NCBI GenBank assembly: GCA_031412915.1
Contig: JANODX010000241.1
Span: 1-64,000, forward strand
Reading direction: 5' to 3'
From: JAGNNV01 sp031412915
Lineage (GTDB): Bacteria > Acidobacteriota > Vicinamibacteria > Fen-336 > JAGNNV01
Length of the DNA: 64,000 bases
The translations under genes were made by a program, and so were the position numbers. This document shows, piece by piece, positions 35,389 through 44,296 of this stretch (position 1 is its first letter; every line of letters starts with the position of its first letter). The notes below the pieces were generated by a model. That model was given only the letters and a program-made list of their open reading frames with translations, ran no database searches and had not been told where the DNA came from.

Positions 35389-36228
35389 TCACGGGCGTCG
35401 AAACACGAGCACCTCGTGGCTCAAGGTCACGTTCATCGCGGTGAGAGACTCGACGGCGGCGCGCTCGCTCTGCCGGAAGCCTCGGTAGGTCACTCTCAGG
35501 AGATCCAGAAGGATCGGGAGGTCGAAGGTCCGGTTTTCGCGGACCGTGGTTCGGTCCACGAGAGCGAGGGTCCGCGCGAGTTCTTCCTCGACCCGCGGGG
35601 CGCGGGACTTCTCGACCCTGGCGCCGTGAATCCGTTCGCGCAGTTCGAGGAGGTCATCGGGGCCGGGCACCGCAATCAGGACCAGACCGCGAGGCTTCAG
35701 AATGCGCACGAACTCGGCGGCGTTGGCCCGGGCATCGATGGAGGTTACGAAGTCGAACGAGTCGCCGGCATAGGGAATGAAACGATCGGCGTTGGCCACC
35801 ACGAAGAGGACTTCCGGGGAGGCCTTCGCCGCGAATTCGATGGACGGCCCGGAAATATCGACGCCATGCCTTTCCAATCGTGCAATCGAGGCGAGATAAC
35901 GCAGGAAGGCCCCTTCCCCGCACCCCACGTCGAGGAGCGACGGGGACTCCCCCGGCACGCTGGAAGCAATTACGTTGGCCAGGGTCCGGTGGACGGAATC
36001 CGCGTGACCGCTGCCCGCAAGTCGGCGGCGCGCGAGTGCGGCTTCTCTGGAGTCACCGGGATTCCGCGAGCGACGATCCTGGGGCTGGAGGAGATTCAGA
36101 AAGCCGGTCCGATGCTGGTCGAACGAATGCCCTCCGGAACAGATCCATCGCGGTCCTTCATGCGCCAGGCGTCGCGGGCAGCCGCGCACGGGGCACCGAA
36201 GCACGACCCTCATCGCATCCCGTTTCAC
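35389..36228 (-). CDS. RlmA-like 23S rRNA (guanine-N1)-methyltransferase
   Basis: The 279-aa protein follows the RlmA/RrmA plan. An N-terminal zinc finger uses Cys12, Cys17, Cys30 and His34 (CPVRGC ... WICSGGHSFD), followed by TGFLNLLQPQDRRSRNPGDS, which is diagnostic for this family. The SAM domain has motif I LLDVGCGEGAFLRYLA. RlmA enzymes methylate G745 or G748 in helix 35 of 23S rRNA and some affect macrolide sensitivity. The finger has a C-x4-C first pair rather than the usual C-x2-C. It is encoded 35 bp beyond the end of the carboxyltransferase gene, on the same strand. Confidence 0.82.
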   Translation of the reverse strand: MKRDAMRVVLRCPVRGCPRRLAHEGPRWICSGGHSFDQHRTGFLNLLQPQDRRSRNPGDSREAALARRRLAGSGHADSVHRTLANVIASSVPGESPSLLDVGCGEGAFLRYLASIARLERHGVDISGPSIEFAAKASPEVLFVVANADRFIPYAGDSFDFVTSIDARANAAEFVRILKPRGLVLIAVPGPDDLLELRERIHGARVEKSRAPRVEEELARTLALVDRTTVRENRTFDLPILLDLLRVTYRGFRQSERAAVESLTAMNVTLSHEVLVFRRP

Positions 36229-36263
36229 TCGAGTTGGGCAGCTTCGCGGCTCACCGCTCTCAA

Positions 36264-37808
36264 CTAGAGCGGAATGTTCCCGTGTTTCTTGGACGGGTTC
36301 TTGTCGCGCTTGGTCCGCGTCATCTCCAGTCCGGCAATGATGCGGCGACGGGTCTGTCGCGGTTCGATGACATCGTCGATGAAACCGCGATCGGCGGCGA
36401 CATAGGGGTTCGCGAACTTGTCCTTGAACTCCTGAACCTTGGCGAGGCGCATGGCGATCGCGTCTTCAGCCGCCGCGAGCTCGCGTCGATACAGCACATT
36501 CACCGCACCCTCCGGGCCCATGACTGCGATCTCCGCCATGGGATAGGCGAAGTTCAGGTCGGTGCGTATGTGCTTGGACGACATGACGCAGTAGGCGCCA
36601 CCGTAGGCCTTTCGGGTGATGACGGTAATCTTCGGAACCGTGGCCTCCGCGTACGCGTAGAGCAACTTCGCGCCGTGGCGAATGATTCCGCCATACTCCT
36701 GGGAGGTTCCGGGAAGAAAACCGGGAACGTCCTCGAAAGTGATGAGGGGGATGTTGAAGGCATCGCAGAAACGGACGAAGCGAGCCGCCTTCACCGAGGC
36801 ATCGATGTCGAGGCAACCGGCGAGGACCGTGGGTTGATTGGCCACGATGCCGACACTCCGGCCGGCGAAACGCGCGAAGCCGACCACGATGTTCGCGGCA
36901 TAGTGCTCGTGGACCTCCAGGAACCGACCCTCGTCGACCACCGCTCTAATGAGCGCCTTCATGTCGTACGGCTTGCTTGGATCTTCCGGGATCAGCGCGT
37001 CCAGGCCCGGGTCCTCGCGGTCGGACGGGTCGGAGGTGGCGTGAAGGGGGGCCGCTTCCAGGTTGTTGGAGGGAAGGTACGACAGCAACTCGCGAATGAG
37101 CAGGAGGCAGGCGCGATCGTCATCGGCCGCGAAATGGGCGACCCCGGAGCGAGCATTGTGGGTCATGGCTCCGCCCAGGTCTTCCTTGGTGACCTCTTCG
37201 TGGGTGACCGTCTTGATCACATCGGGACCCGTGACGAACATGTACGACGTGTCCTTCACCATGAGGTTGAAGTCGGTGATGGCGGGCGAATAGACGGCGC
37301 CTCCAGCACACGGCCCCAGAATGGCCGAGATCTGGGGGATGACGCCCGAGGCCAGGGTGTTCCTCAGGAAGATGTCGGCGTATCCGCCGAGGGAGGCGAC
37401 GCCCTCCTGAATGCGGGCGCCCCCCGAATCGTTGAGCCCGATCACGGGAGCGCCCATCTTCATGGCCAGATCCATGACCTTGCAGATCTTCAGGGCGTTG
37501 GTCTCCGAAAGGCTCCCGCCGAAGACCGTGAAATCCTGGGCGAAGACGAAGACGAGACGGCCTTCGATTCGCCCGAAGCCCGAGATCACGCCATCGCCCG
37601 GAATCTTCTGCTCGGCCATGCCGAAGTCCGTGCAGCGGTGCTCGACCAGCTTGTCGAGTTCCTCGAGAGTTCCTTCGTCGAGCAGGATCTCGACGCGCTC
37701 GCGCGCGGTCAATCGGCCCTCTCGATGCTGGCGCTCACGACGGTCGGCGCCGCCGCCCTCCTCGGCCCGGCGAACTTTGTCGCGAAGGACGGCCGTTCGA
37801 TCCGTCAA
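36264..37808 (-). CDS. pccB: Propionyl-CoA (acyl-CoA) carboxylase, carboxyltransferase beta subunit
   Basis: This 514-aa crotonase-fold protein has two homologous halves. The first carries GLNDSGGARIQEGVASLGGY and ILGPCAGGAVYSPAITDF; the second carries FEDVPGFLPGTSQEYGGIIR and ITRKAYGGAYCVMSSK. GGARIQEG and the GFLPGT oxyanion loops are conserved in PccB/AccD5/MmdA. It moves the carboxyl group from biotin to propionyl-CoA (or acetyl-CoA), giving methylmalonyl-CoA. The partner subunits are at 32141-34195. The decarboxylase MmdA shares this fold, but the ATP-dependent biotin carboxylase nearby favours a carboxylase. Confidence 0.92.
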   Translation of the reverse strand: MTDRTAVLRDKVRRAEEGGGADRRERQHREGRLTARERVEILLDEGTLEELDKLVEHRCTDFGMAEQKIPGDGVISGFGRIEGRLVFVFAQDFTVFGGSLSETNALKICKVMDLAMKMGAPVIGLNDSGGARIQEGVASLGGYADIFLRNTLASGVIPQISAILGPCAGGAVYSPAITDFNLMVKDTSYMFVTGPDVIKTVTHEEVTKEDLGGAMTHNARSGVAHFAADDDRACLLLIRELLSYLPSNNLEAAPLHATSDPSDREDPGLDALIPEDPSKPYDMKALIRAVVDEGRFLEVHEHYAANIVVGFARFAGRSVGIVANQPTVLAGCLDIDASVKAARFVRFCDAFNIPLITFEDVPGFLPGTSQEYGGIIRHGAKLLYAYAEATVPKITVITRKAYGGAYCVMSSKHIRTDLNFAYPMAEIAVMGPEGAVNVLYRRELAAAEDAIAMRLAKVQEFKDKFANPYVAADRGFIDDVIEPRQTRRRIIAGLEMTRTKRDKNPSKKHGNIPL

Positions 37809-37826
37809 TGTCGGCGCGCCGCGGGG

Positions 37827-38066
37827 CTAGTTCGCAAGGCGGCCGCAGTGAGCGGCGCCGCAGGGGGGGCCTTCGCCGCAACTGCCCGGTGACGCCGGGT
37901 GCGAGGGGCCAGAGACCGGGCGTCCCGTGGACACCGCGAAAGTGGAGAGAAGTCGGGCAACGTCCGGGCCGCCGCAGGCCGGACAGTCCGGCCGGTCGTT
38001 GAAGGTGCGTGCGTATTTTTCGAACGGACGGTCGCAGTTGCGACATTGGTACTCGTATAAGGGCAT
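37827..38066 (-). CDS. FmdB-family zinc ribbon protein
   Basis: The 79-aa protein starts MPLYEYQCRNCDRPFEKY and has two Cys pairs, Cys8/Cys11 and Cys28/Cys31, forming a small zinc ribbon. The C-terminal 40 residues are Gly/Pro/Ser-rich, as is common in this family. FmdB proteins were named from a putative regulator of formamidase genes but have no well-proven biochemical role. It is encoded 18 bp upstream of pccB on the same strand. Confidence 0.85.
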   Translation of the reverse strand: MPLYEYQCRNCDRPFEKYARTFNDRPDCPACGGPDVARLLSTFAVSTGRPVSGPSHPASPGSCGEGPPCGAAHCGRLAN

Positions 38067-38174
38067 GGCGTTCTTCCGTGTGTCGTTTTGTGCCGTACTG
38101 AGGATCGGCTGGAGAGAATGATATGGCCTGGGGATCTGGGGAGGCTCCCCGAAGGTGTCGTTGCCATGGTCGGG

Positions 38175-39395
38175 CTAGGGCACAGTGATCTTGAGTGGCG
38201 GTCCGGGCGGACTCTCGTTCCCACCCTTGTCCACGGCCATGATTTCGTAGTTTCGCGGGCCGGGGGTCATGTTGGTGTCGCGCACACGGAGGAGCGGCCC
38301 TGGGGTTTCGATCACCATGGACCGAGCCTCGGTTTCGGTCGATCGGTAGACCCGATAGAAGGCGACATCAACGGAGGGGGAGCCGACCCACGACAGCTCC
38401 ACGAAGGTGGCGCTCAGATCGCCCACCAGGCGGCCGGGCGGTTCGGGGGGAACGATGTCCTTGACATCGACACAGACGGACTCCGTGGCCGCGCTCTCCA
38501 CCAGCGGCGTGAAGGAGGTGGCGTAGCGCAGGGAATAACAAGGCCTTTCGCCCGGCTTCGAACCGGTATCGAGCCAGGCGGACGCTTGCAGGGGCTCGCG
38601 AGCGAGACGGGGCGCGCCGTCGGTTCGAAAGATCCGAATGCCGGTGGGAAGCGCGAGCGGCGCCTGAGATTTCGGCGAGGGGCTCGGCGACCCTCCTGGC
38701 CGGTTCGAGTCCGGCGCGGATAACAGTTTTTCGGCATCTGGGGCCCTGGGCTCGGCCATACTCGGTTCGGCAACGGCCGATGGGGAGGGGCCGGTGGCAG
38801 GCTGGGCCAAAGTCTTGCTCTCGCCCGGGCTCGGTGTTGCCCCGACCGGCGGTGGCGAGGTTTGAGGAGATGGGTTGGGGGTTGGTTGAGGCCAGGGCTC
38901 CGCGCCCGGTGGATTCGTCCAACGCAGTTCGACCCCCGTGACCGTGTTCGTCGCCTGCAAAGATGTGGGGGTCGGGGGAACGGCGGCGGGTTTGAAAGGA
39001 AGAGGGGCAACGGGCGCCGACTGGGCCTTTCCCGCGAACGCGCGGACGGAGAACCGCGCCTCGGATGAGGGTCGTTTGAACCTTTTGATGCGAATCTCTC
39101 CGGGCGCCGCTTCCTCGCGCAAGAGGGAAATCGCCACTTTGCCGAACGCACCTTCGGCCGGAGCCTGAAGCCATTCAAGTTCGATGACGGGCAAGGGACG
39201 GCCTTCGGTCGTCATACGAGGCGCGGTAACCCGGATCTCGACTTCCTCACCAACCTGGGCGGCCTCGAGCCCGCCCGGCGCTTGAGGCGTCTTGACATAG
39301 GGTGCCAGCGGATCGGCTCGCTTGCCGCAGGAAAGCCCGGAGCTTGCAGCGAGACAGAGAAAGAGAGGCAAGCCCCGCAGGGGTCGGCGTCGCAT
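38175..39395 (-). CDS. Lipoprotein-like secreted protein with fibronectin-type domains
   Basis: The 406-aa precursor begins MRRRPLRGLPLFLCLAASSG and then LSCGKRADPLAPY. The Cys followed by GKR(A/G)DPL is typical of a family of putative outer-membrane lipoproteins, although the lipobox (G-L-S-C) is not canonical. Fibronectin-III-like strands surround a Pro/Ser-rich middle (about residues 155-215). The final domain has VGDLSATFVELSWVGSPSVD and GPRNYEIMAVDKGGNES, clear Fn3 features. Met at 39395 was chosen because the signal peptide begins there. The role is unknown. Confidence 0.75.
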   Translation of the reverse strand: MRRRPLRGLPLFLCLAASSGLSCGKRADPLAPYVKTPQAPGGLEAAQVGEEVEIRVTAPRMTTEGRPLPVIELEWLQAPAEGAFGKVAISLLREEAAPGEIRIKRFKRPSSEARFSVRAFAGKAQSAPVAPLPFKPAAVPPTPTSLQATNTVTGVELRWTNPPGAEPWPQPTPNPSPQTSPPPVGATPSPGESKTLAQPATGPSPSAVAEPSMAEPRAPDAEKLLSAPDSNRPGGSPSPSPKSQAPLALPTGIRIFRTDGAPRLAREPLQASAWLDTGSKPGERPCYSLRYATSFTPLVESAATESVCVDVKDIVPPEPPGRLVGDLSATFVELSWVGSPSVDVAFYRVYRSTETEARSMVIETPGPLLRVRDTNMTPGPRNYEIMAVDKGGNESPPGPPLKITVP

Positions 39396-39420
39396 GAGGT
39401 GCGGATAGTATAGAGAGGCG

Positions 39421-39816
39421 ATGAGTTTTCCTTTCCTGAGGGCCATGGCGATCGTGGGAGGTGTCTATGATCTGGCCCTCGCCCTCCCCATGCTCCTGGC
39501 CCCCGAATGGACGGCGCGAATGTTTGGCGCGCCCCCGCCGGTCCCAGTGGTGAACGCTCAACTGAACGGCCTTTTCACCCTCACCCTGGCCCTCGGGTAT
39601 TTCTGGGCGGCCCGAGACGTGAACGCCCGCCGTGGGTATCTCTGGATCGCCGGGGTCTTCGTGAAACTTGCAGGGGCTGCGCTCTTCGCCCTGGATCACG
39701 TCCTGCGAGGCTCGCCCTCGTCGTTTCTTCTCTTCGCGGTGACCGACGGTTCCATCGCTCTCCTCACCCTGGTCGCCCTGGTGGTTTCTAGTAAGCCTTC
39801 GTCTGAATCCGCTTGA
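39421..39816 (+). CDS. Small four-helix membrane protein, function unknown
   Basis: The 131-aa protein has four hydrophobic helices at about residues 7-27, 48-65, 73-92 and 101-122. The loop between the first two contains PEWTARMFGAPPPVPVVNAQLNG; such four-helix proteins with an N-Q/N-G motif are often annotated only as conserved membrane proteins. It starts 25 bp from the divergent lipoprotein gene and its last 29 bp overlap the convergent gene at 39788. Confidence 0.6.
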   Translation: MSFPFLRAMAIVGGVYDLALALPMLLAPEWTARMFGAPPPVPVVNAQLNGLFTLTLALGYFWAARDVNARRGYLWIAGVFVKLAGAALFALDHVLRGSPSSFLLFAVTDGSIALLTLVALVVSSKPSSESA

Positions 39817-40573
39817 GCAGCTCTTCCTTTGAGATCTTCCCCAGGGAGAAGGCGTCCAGGTCTGTCTTCTGAGCTCGGACAACCAGGGTGCGGGCCGGCT
39901 TGGCCTTGACCCAGGGTTGCGGCCGCGAGACCAGGTCGACGGAGGTCGTAATCATGTCGGCCGGCTGAAGGGACTTCAGGAGGAAGGAGTCTTCGAGCAT
40001 CGTGGCAAGCAGGGCGTCTTTGACATCCTTCTCGACCTGTTCGGGAGGCCTCATGTCTTCAGGGGCGTCCTCGAGAAAGAAGGCCAGCGGACCTGAAAAG
40101 CTCATCGTGGTCGTCGATTCTGAAAGACCCGGCCGGAGTTCCGCCATGAGCTGACGCTCCGCGTCGGCAAACGCGGCGTCGGCCTGAGCTCTCATGCGCT
40201 CGGCTTCCTTGCGCGTTTCGCGGATTCTTGCCTCAAGGTCGGTCAGATCGCTGGGTCTCTTGCTCTTGATTACAAGAACCTGAGGTCCGGAGGGCGAACC
40301 AGAGACTGAGATCTCCGGCATGGGCTGACCGGACGGGGGCGGCGGCGACACCGGCAGGGATCGCGGAGGCAGGAGGAAGATGGCGCCTTCACCCTCGAGG
40401 TATACAAACCGTGTCTCGGGCAGGCCGGAGAGGAAGACCATCGGCTCGGCCGGTCGGCAGGCGCTTGAGAGGCGCTGTTCGAGACGGGCGGAGAAACGCT
40501 GGAAGTCGGCTCGCTGCTCGGCCGGGGGCGCGTCGGTCGCGAGGGCGAGGGCGAGGGCAAGAGCGATCAGCAT
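39788..40573 (-). CDS. Secreted protein of unknown function in the ECF sigma cluster
   Basis: The 261-aa precursor has a short hydrophobic signal sequence (MLIALALALALATDAPPAEQ). A region around 110-150 is strongly helical and charged (LTDLEARIRETRKEAERMRAQ), suggesting a coiled coil, and the C-terminus has LGKISKEELLKRIQTKAY. No family is recognised. It lies 18 bp downstream of the anti-sigma gene, so it is probably co-expressed and may act in, or be a target of, an envelope response. Confidence 0.65.
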   Translation of the reverse strand: MLIALALALALATDAPPAEQRADFQRFSARLEQRLSSACRPAEPMVFLSGLPETRFVYLEGEGAIFLLPPRSLPVSPPPPSGQPMPEISVSGSPSGPQVLVIKSKRPSDLTDLEARIRETRKEAERMRAQADAAFADAERQLMAELRPGLSESTTTMSFSGPLAFFLEDAPEDMRPPEQVEKDVKDALLATMLEDSFLLKSLQPADMITTSVDLVSRPQPWVKAKPARTLVVRAQKTDLDAFSLGKISKEELLKRIQTKAY

Positions 40574-40591
40574 GGGCCGATGGGGACCAAC

Positions 40592-41353
40592 TCAGCGATC
40601 CTGGGGCTTGGCCGTGACGCGGACGAGGTTCTTCATGAGTTCGCTGGTACGCGCGGCGTCGGCGCCGGTCCGGGAATCGATATAGGCGAGACCCGCGGCG
40701 ATTTGGGCCATATCGTACTGACGCTGCAAATCGTTCTCTGTCCGGAGTCCGGCGAGGCGAGCCTCGATCATCTGGGCCTGCCTCTGCTCGCTCGCCCGGA
40801 GGAGCTTTTCGATAGCGACGGTCGAGGGATTCGAGCCGGCCTTGAATTCGGCTCCCGGTGGTGCGGACAAGTCCGGGGCCTGGGTCAGAGCGCGGCGCAG
40901 ATCGTCGATCTCCGTCTGGTGCCGGCTCTCCTGCTCTCGGATCATTTCCTGAAGCTGGTCATACGAAGCGTACTGAGAACTGGGAGCCGCACCGCCAGTC
41001 GCGGGGCCGGAGGCGGGACGGCCCGCAACCGTGGCCGGGTTGGCCGACATCGCGACGAACGCATTCCGCCCCGCCACGGCCACTCCGATGCCGAGGACCA
41101 GGCCGGCGGCCGCGGCGAGCCCAGCCGGAAACCACCGTGCCTGAACGGGCGACCGTGGAAGGGGCACCGCCGCGGGGAGGCTCCAGTCGCCCATGATCTT
41201 TCGAACGCCTTTGAGTTCGGAATACTCGGCTCGGCAGGGTACGCATTGAGCGAGATGCTCTCGTGCGCGGGATCGCTCAGCGAGGTCCCCGTCGTCGAAG
41301 AGGAGAGCGATGATGTCGTCGCGAAGGGCTTCGCAGGAGGGGGTGGCCGTCAT
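40592..41353 (-). CDS. Membrane-anchored zinc-finger anti-sigma factor
   Basis: In this 253-aa protein an N-terminal ZAS-type domain has Cys7 and H-x3-C-x2-C (His33, Cys37, Cys40, in REHLAQCVPC). One membrane helix follows at about 74-93 (WFPAGLAAAAGLVLGIGVAV), then a periplasmic helical region (EMIREQESRHQTEIDDLRRA). Such proteins hold an ECF sigma factor at the membrane until an envelope or redox signal frees it. The gene follows the sigma gene by 51 bp, the usual order. Confidence 0.85.
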   Translation of the reverse strand: MTATPSCEALRDDIIALLFDDGDLAERSRAREHLAQCVPCRAEYSELKGVRKIMGDWSLPAAVPLPRSPVQARWFPAGLAAAAGLVLGIGVAVAGRNAFVAMSANPATVAGRPASGPATGGAAPSSQYASYDQLQEMIREQESRHQTEIDDLRRALTQAPDLSAPPGAEFKAGSNPSTVAIEKLLRASEQRQAQMIEARLAGLRTENDLQRQYDMAQIAAGLAYIDSRTGADAARTSELMKNLVRVTAKPQDR

Positions 41354-41404
41354 AGCTGTTGACCCGAAAGAAAAATGGAGTTGATCCGCAATGTCTCTCC
41401 GATC

Positions 41405-42007
41405 CTAGGATCCGGTTGAATCGGGTAGGGTGGAGGCGCCGGTCACGCCGTCCCGTGCGAGATGGTGTTTCATCTCAACCAGGCCGCGATAAAGGCGCGT
41501 CTTGACCGTCGAGGTGGGCAGGCCGAGGGTCTCCGCAATCTCGACGAAGGTGAGTCCTTCGTACTCCTTTAAGATGATGACCTCGCGCTGATCCTCGGTG
41601 AGTTTCTGGATGGCCCGGCGCACGCGACCGGCGATCTGGTTTCCCTGGGTGAGTTCGAACGGAGATGGGCTCTTCGAAACGAGCGCGGGGGTTTGGGGTT
41701 CCGGTTCATCGAGACTGACATAGCTCTTACCCTTCTTACGACGCAGGGAGTCGCGACAAAGATTGAGGGCGATCTGGTAAATCCACGACGAGAACTTGGC
41801 TTCACGCTTGAAGGCTTTGAGACCCCGGAACGCCCGAAGGAATGCCTCCTGGGTGATGTCTGCCGCGTCCTCGGTCGACCCGAGGACCCGCCAGACCGCG
41901 CCACGGATTTTTCCCTGCCACCGGGACACAAGCTCGTCATACGCGGCCAGTTGGCCTGCTTGAAACGCCTCGACGAGTTGCTCGTCTGACATCTGTGAAT
42001 TAAGCAT
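41405..42007 (-). CDS. ECF-family RNA polymerase sigma factor
   Basis: The 200-aa protein has region 2 (about 25-95) with STEDAADITQEAFLRAFRGL, the DAxDxxQExF core of sigma-70 ECF proteins. Region 4 (about 128-185) has LTEDQREVIILKEYEGLTF and EIAETLGLPTSTVKTRLYRG, the helix-turn-helix that reads the -35 element. Linker length is normal. Met at 42007 or 41992 could be the start. It forms an operon with the anti-sigma factor and a secreted protein. Confidence 0.92.
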   Translation of the reverse strand: MLNSQMSDEQLVEAFQAGQLAAYDELVSRWQGKIRGAVWRVLGSTEDAADITQEAFLRAFRGLKAFKREAKFSSWIYQIALNLCRDSLRRKKGKSYVSLDEPEPQTPALVSKSPSPFELTQGNQIAGRVRRAIQKLTEDQREVIILKEYEGLTFVEIAETLGLPTSTVKTRLYRGLVEMKHHLARDGVTGASTLPDSTGS

Positions 42008-42061
42008 CAGCCGGAAAATTCCTGGCCTGTATCTTGAGACGCGGGACGAACCTGGACAGTT

Positions 42062-42943
42062 TCAGGACTTTGGATGCGACTGTTTATATATATCAAGCAA
42101 GTATTTTGGATTGACGTGGGTGTATCGCTGCGTCGTGGAGAGACTCGAGTGGCCTAGAAGTTCCTGTATCGACCTCAGGTCGCCCCCCCGCTGAAGAAGA
42201 TGGGTGGCGAAGGAGTGGCGCAGGGTGTGTGTGCTGGCTTTCGTTCGAATTGAGGCTCTGACCAAGCCTCGCTCAACGATCCGCCTGACCGTACGGTCGG
42301 AAATTGGCTTACCGCTCTTCCCCACAAAGACGGGATCTGGCTCGGAAATGGTCCCTCGGGTTGCAAAATATTCAGTTAAAGCCAAACTTGCCGGTACACC
42401 AAATGGTACCCAGCGTTCTTTTCTTCCTTTACCAATAATACGTGCTGACCTATTGCTCATATCCACATCTCCAAGAGCCAGGCCCACGATCTCAGAACAA
42501 CGCATTCCGGTTGCATACAGCAACTCCAGAACAGCGAGGTCTCGCGTTTCAGATTTATTCGTCTTATCAGAAGACATAACCAAGTCCGCGGCTTCGCCTT
42601 CCTGCAGGTAAGTGGGAATACGAAGATCCTTACGTGGGCCCACTATGCTCCGCGCCGGATTCCTGGTGAGAGTTCCCTCTCGACACAGGAACCGAAAGAA
42701 GGAGCGAAAGGTAGCGAGTTTCCGACCCGACGTCGTCGCGGACGCCTTTCGCGCATGAAGGTCCGCGAAGAAGGCTCGCAGCAGCCAGAGGTCGATCTCG
42801 GCGACCATTGGCTCATGGCCGAGACGAGCTCCCGCGAAGGACTTGAGTTGGCTCAGGTCCTTCGAGTAGGCCCGCAAGGTGTGCGGAGACGCATTGCGTT
42901 CGTTGGCGAGGGAGGCGGTGAACCGATCAATCTCGTCCCGCAT
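42062..42943 (-). CDS. xerC: Tyrosine recombinase XerC/XerD
   Basis: In this 293-aa protein the N-terminal SAM-like core-binding domain covers residues 1-85. The catalytic domain has Arg148 (ATGMRCSEIVGL), Lys172 (GKGRKERWVPFG), His239 and Arg242 (THTLRHSFATHLL), His265 (LLGHSSLST) and nucleophile Tyr274 (TQRYTHV), so all active-site residues are present. Length and the nearby trmFO-topA-dprA genes fit a chromosome-dimer-resolving XerC. Base composition is uneven: 42361-42480 is about 42% GC by hand count, far below the flanks, hinting at a mosaic history. It starts 3 bp after the trmFO stop. Confidence 0.9.
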   Translation of the reverse strand: MRDEIDRFTASLANERNASPHTLRAYSKDLSQLKSFAGARLGHEPMVAEIDLWLLRAFFADLHARKASATTSGRKLATFRSFFRFLCREGTLTRNPARSIVGPRKDLRIPTYLQEGEAADLVMSSDKTNKSETRDLAVLELLYATGMRCSEIVGLALGDVDMSNRSARIIGKGRKERWVPFGVPASLALTEYFATRGTISEPDPVFVGKSGKPISDRTVRRIVERGLVRASIRTKASTHTLRHSFATHLLQRGGDLRSIQELLGHSSLSTTQRYTHVNPKYLLDIYKQSHPKS

Positions 42944-42946
42944 GCC

Positions 42947-44296
42947 TCATGCTACGACCGTATCGCTGACGCCCGTCCCCTTGAAGCCCCGATCGACGAA
43001 CGCGGCGAGGAACGCGAGAGCCCGCTCGGACAGCGCCCGACGACGCAGCCGTTTGTCCCTGATGGTCTCAGCGAGATCAGGAAACAGCCCGAACGCGATG
43101 TTCGTGGGCTGGTAGTGCCCGGGATCGCTGCCGGAGATGTAGCGCCCAAGGGCGCCCATCGCGGTTTCCGCCGGAAAGGCGGCGGGCTCGTCGCCATGCG
43201 CGCGCGCGGCGGCGGATATTCCGGCGAGAAGGCCGGAAGCGGCCGACTCCACATACCCTTCAACACCGCTCATCTGGCCGGCAAAGAAGAGCCCGGGGCG
43301 GCTCTTCGCTTCGAACGTGGCGTGGAGCGACTTCGGCGAGTTGATGTAGGTGTTACGGTGAATCATTCCGAATCGAACGAATTCGGCGCTCTCCAGTCCC
43401 GGAATCATTCTGAAGATCCTCTTCTGCTCCGCCCACTTGAGGTGAGTCTGGAAACCCACCATCGAAAAATGGCTGGCCGCCAGATTGTCCTGGCGCAACT
43501 GCACGACCGCAAAGGGTCGGCGGCCGGTGACCGGATTCAAAAGGCCCACCGGCTTCATCGGCCCAAAACGCATGGTTTCGGGACCACGACTGGCAATCAC
43601 TTCGATGGGTAAACAGCCTTCGAAGAAGAACTCTTTTTCGAAGTCCTTCACCTCGGAACACTCGGCGGCGTTTAGGGCAGTGAAGAAGGCCCGATACTCG
43701 GCCTCATCCATGGGACAGTTGAGGTAGTCGTCCGTCCCTTTCTGATACCTGGAGGCTCGAAACACCCTGGTCATGTCGATGCTGTCCGCCTCGATGACCG
43801 GGCTCACCGCGTCGTAGAAATGCAGGTGCGTTTCGCCCACGAATCGGGCGATATCCGCGGCGAGAGCATCGGAAGTGAGAGGCCCCGTGGCCACGATGGC
43901 GAGCGGCTCGGTGGGAATGGACCTGAGTTCTTCGCGGTGAATGACCACCCCTGGAAGTTTGTTGATCTCTTCGGTGATCCTTTGGGCGAACAGACCTCGG
44001 TCGACGGCCAGAGCGCTGCCGGCCGGGACGCGCACTTCGTCGGCCACCTTGATGATGATGGAGTCGAGGCGTCGCATCTCTTCTTTGAGAATGCCCGCGG
44101 CCTGGTCGAGATCGTTCCCCCGCAGTGAGTTGGAGCAAACGAGCTCCGCGAAATCGGAGGTCTGATGAACCGGGGTCTTCAGCACCGGCCTCATCTCGTA
44201 GAGATCGACGCCGACACCGCGCTTCGCGAGCTGCCAGGTGGCCTCGCTTCCGGCGAGGCCGGCGCCCACCACCACGACTCTCGGGATAGGCGTCAA
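42947..44296 (-). CDS. trmFO: Folate-dependent tRNA-(uracil-5-)-methyltransferase TrmFO
   Basis: In this 449-aa flavoprotein VVVVGAGLAGSEATWQLAKR is the FAD-binding GxGxxG fold, followed by TSDFAELVCSNSLRGND, the TrmFO/GidA-like signature. The C-terminus keeps GQMSGVEGYVESAASGLLAG and ALGRYISG. TrmFO makes 5-methyluridine at tRNA position 54 using methylenetetrahydrofolate. TTG at 44296 is the likely start, sharing TTGA with the topA stop; the fold starts five codons later. Genomes with trmFO generally lack the SAM-dependent TrmA. Confidence 0.93.
   Translation of the reverse strand: MTPIPRVVVVGAGLAGSEATWQLAKRGVGVDLYEMRPVLKTPVHQTSDFAELVCSNSLRGNDLDQAAGILKEEMRRLDSIIIKVADEVRVPAGSALAVDRGLFAQRITEEINKLPGVVIHREELRSIPTEPLAIVATGPLTSDALAADIARFVGETHLHFYDAVSPVIEADSIDMTRVFRASRYQKGTDDYLNCPMDEAEYRAFFTALNAAECSEVKDFEKEFFFEGCLPIEVIASRGPETMRFGPMKPVGLLNPVTGRRPFAVVQLRQDNLAASHFSMVGFQTHLKWAEQKRIFRMIPGLESAEFVRFGMIHRNTYINSPKSLHATFEAKSRPGLFFAGQMSGVEGYVESAASGLLAGISAAARAHGDEPAAFPAETAMGALGRYISGSDPGHYQPTNIAFGLFPDLAETIRDKRLRRRALSERALAFLAAFVDRGFKGTGVSDTVVA

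Noticed and set aside
42062..42943. XerC as the integrase of the tRNA island
   Set aside because: It lies 8 kb outside the island in a housekeeping context, with normal Xer length and active-site pattern.
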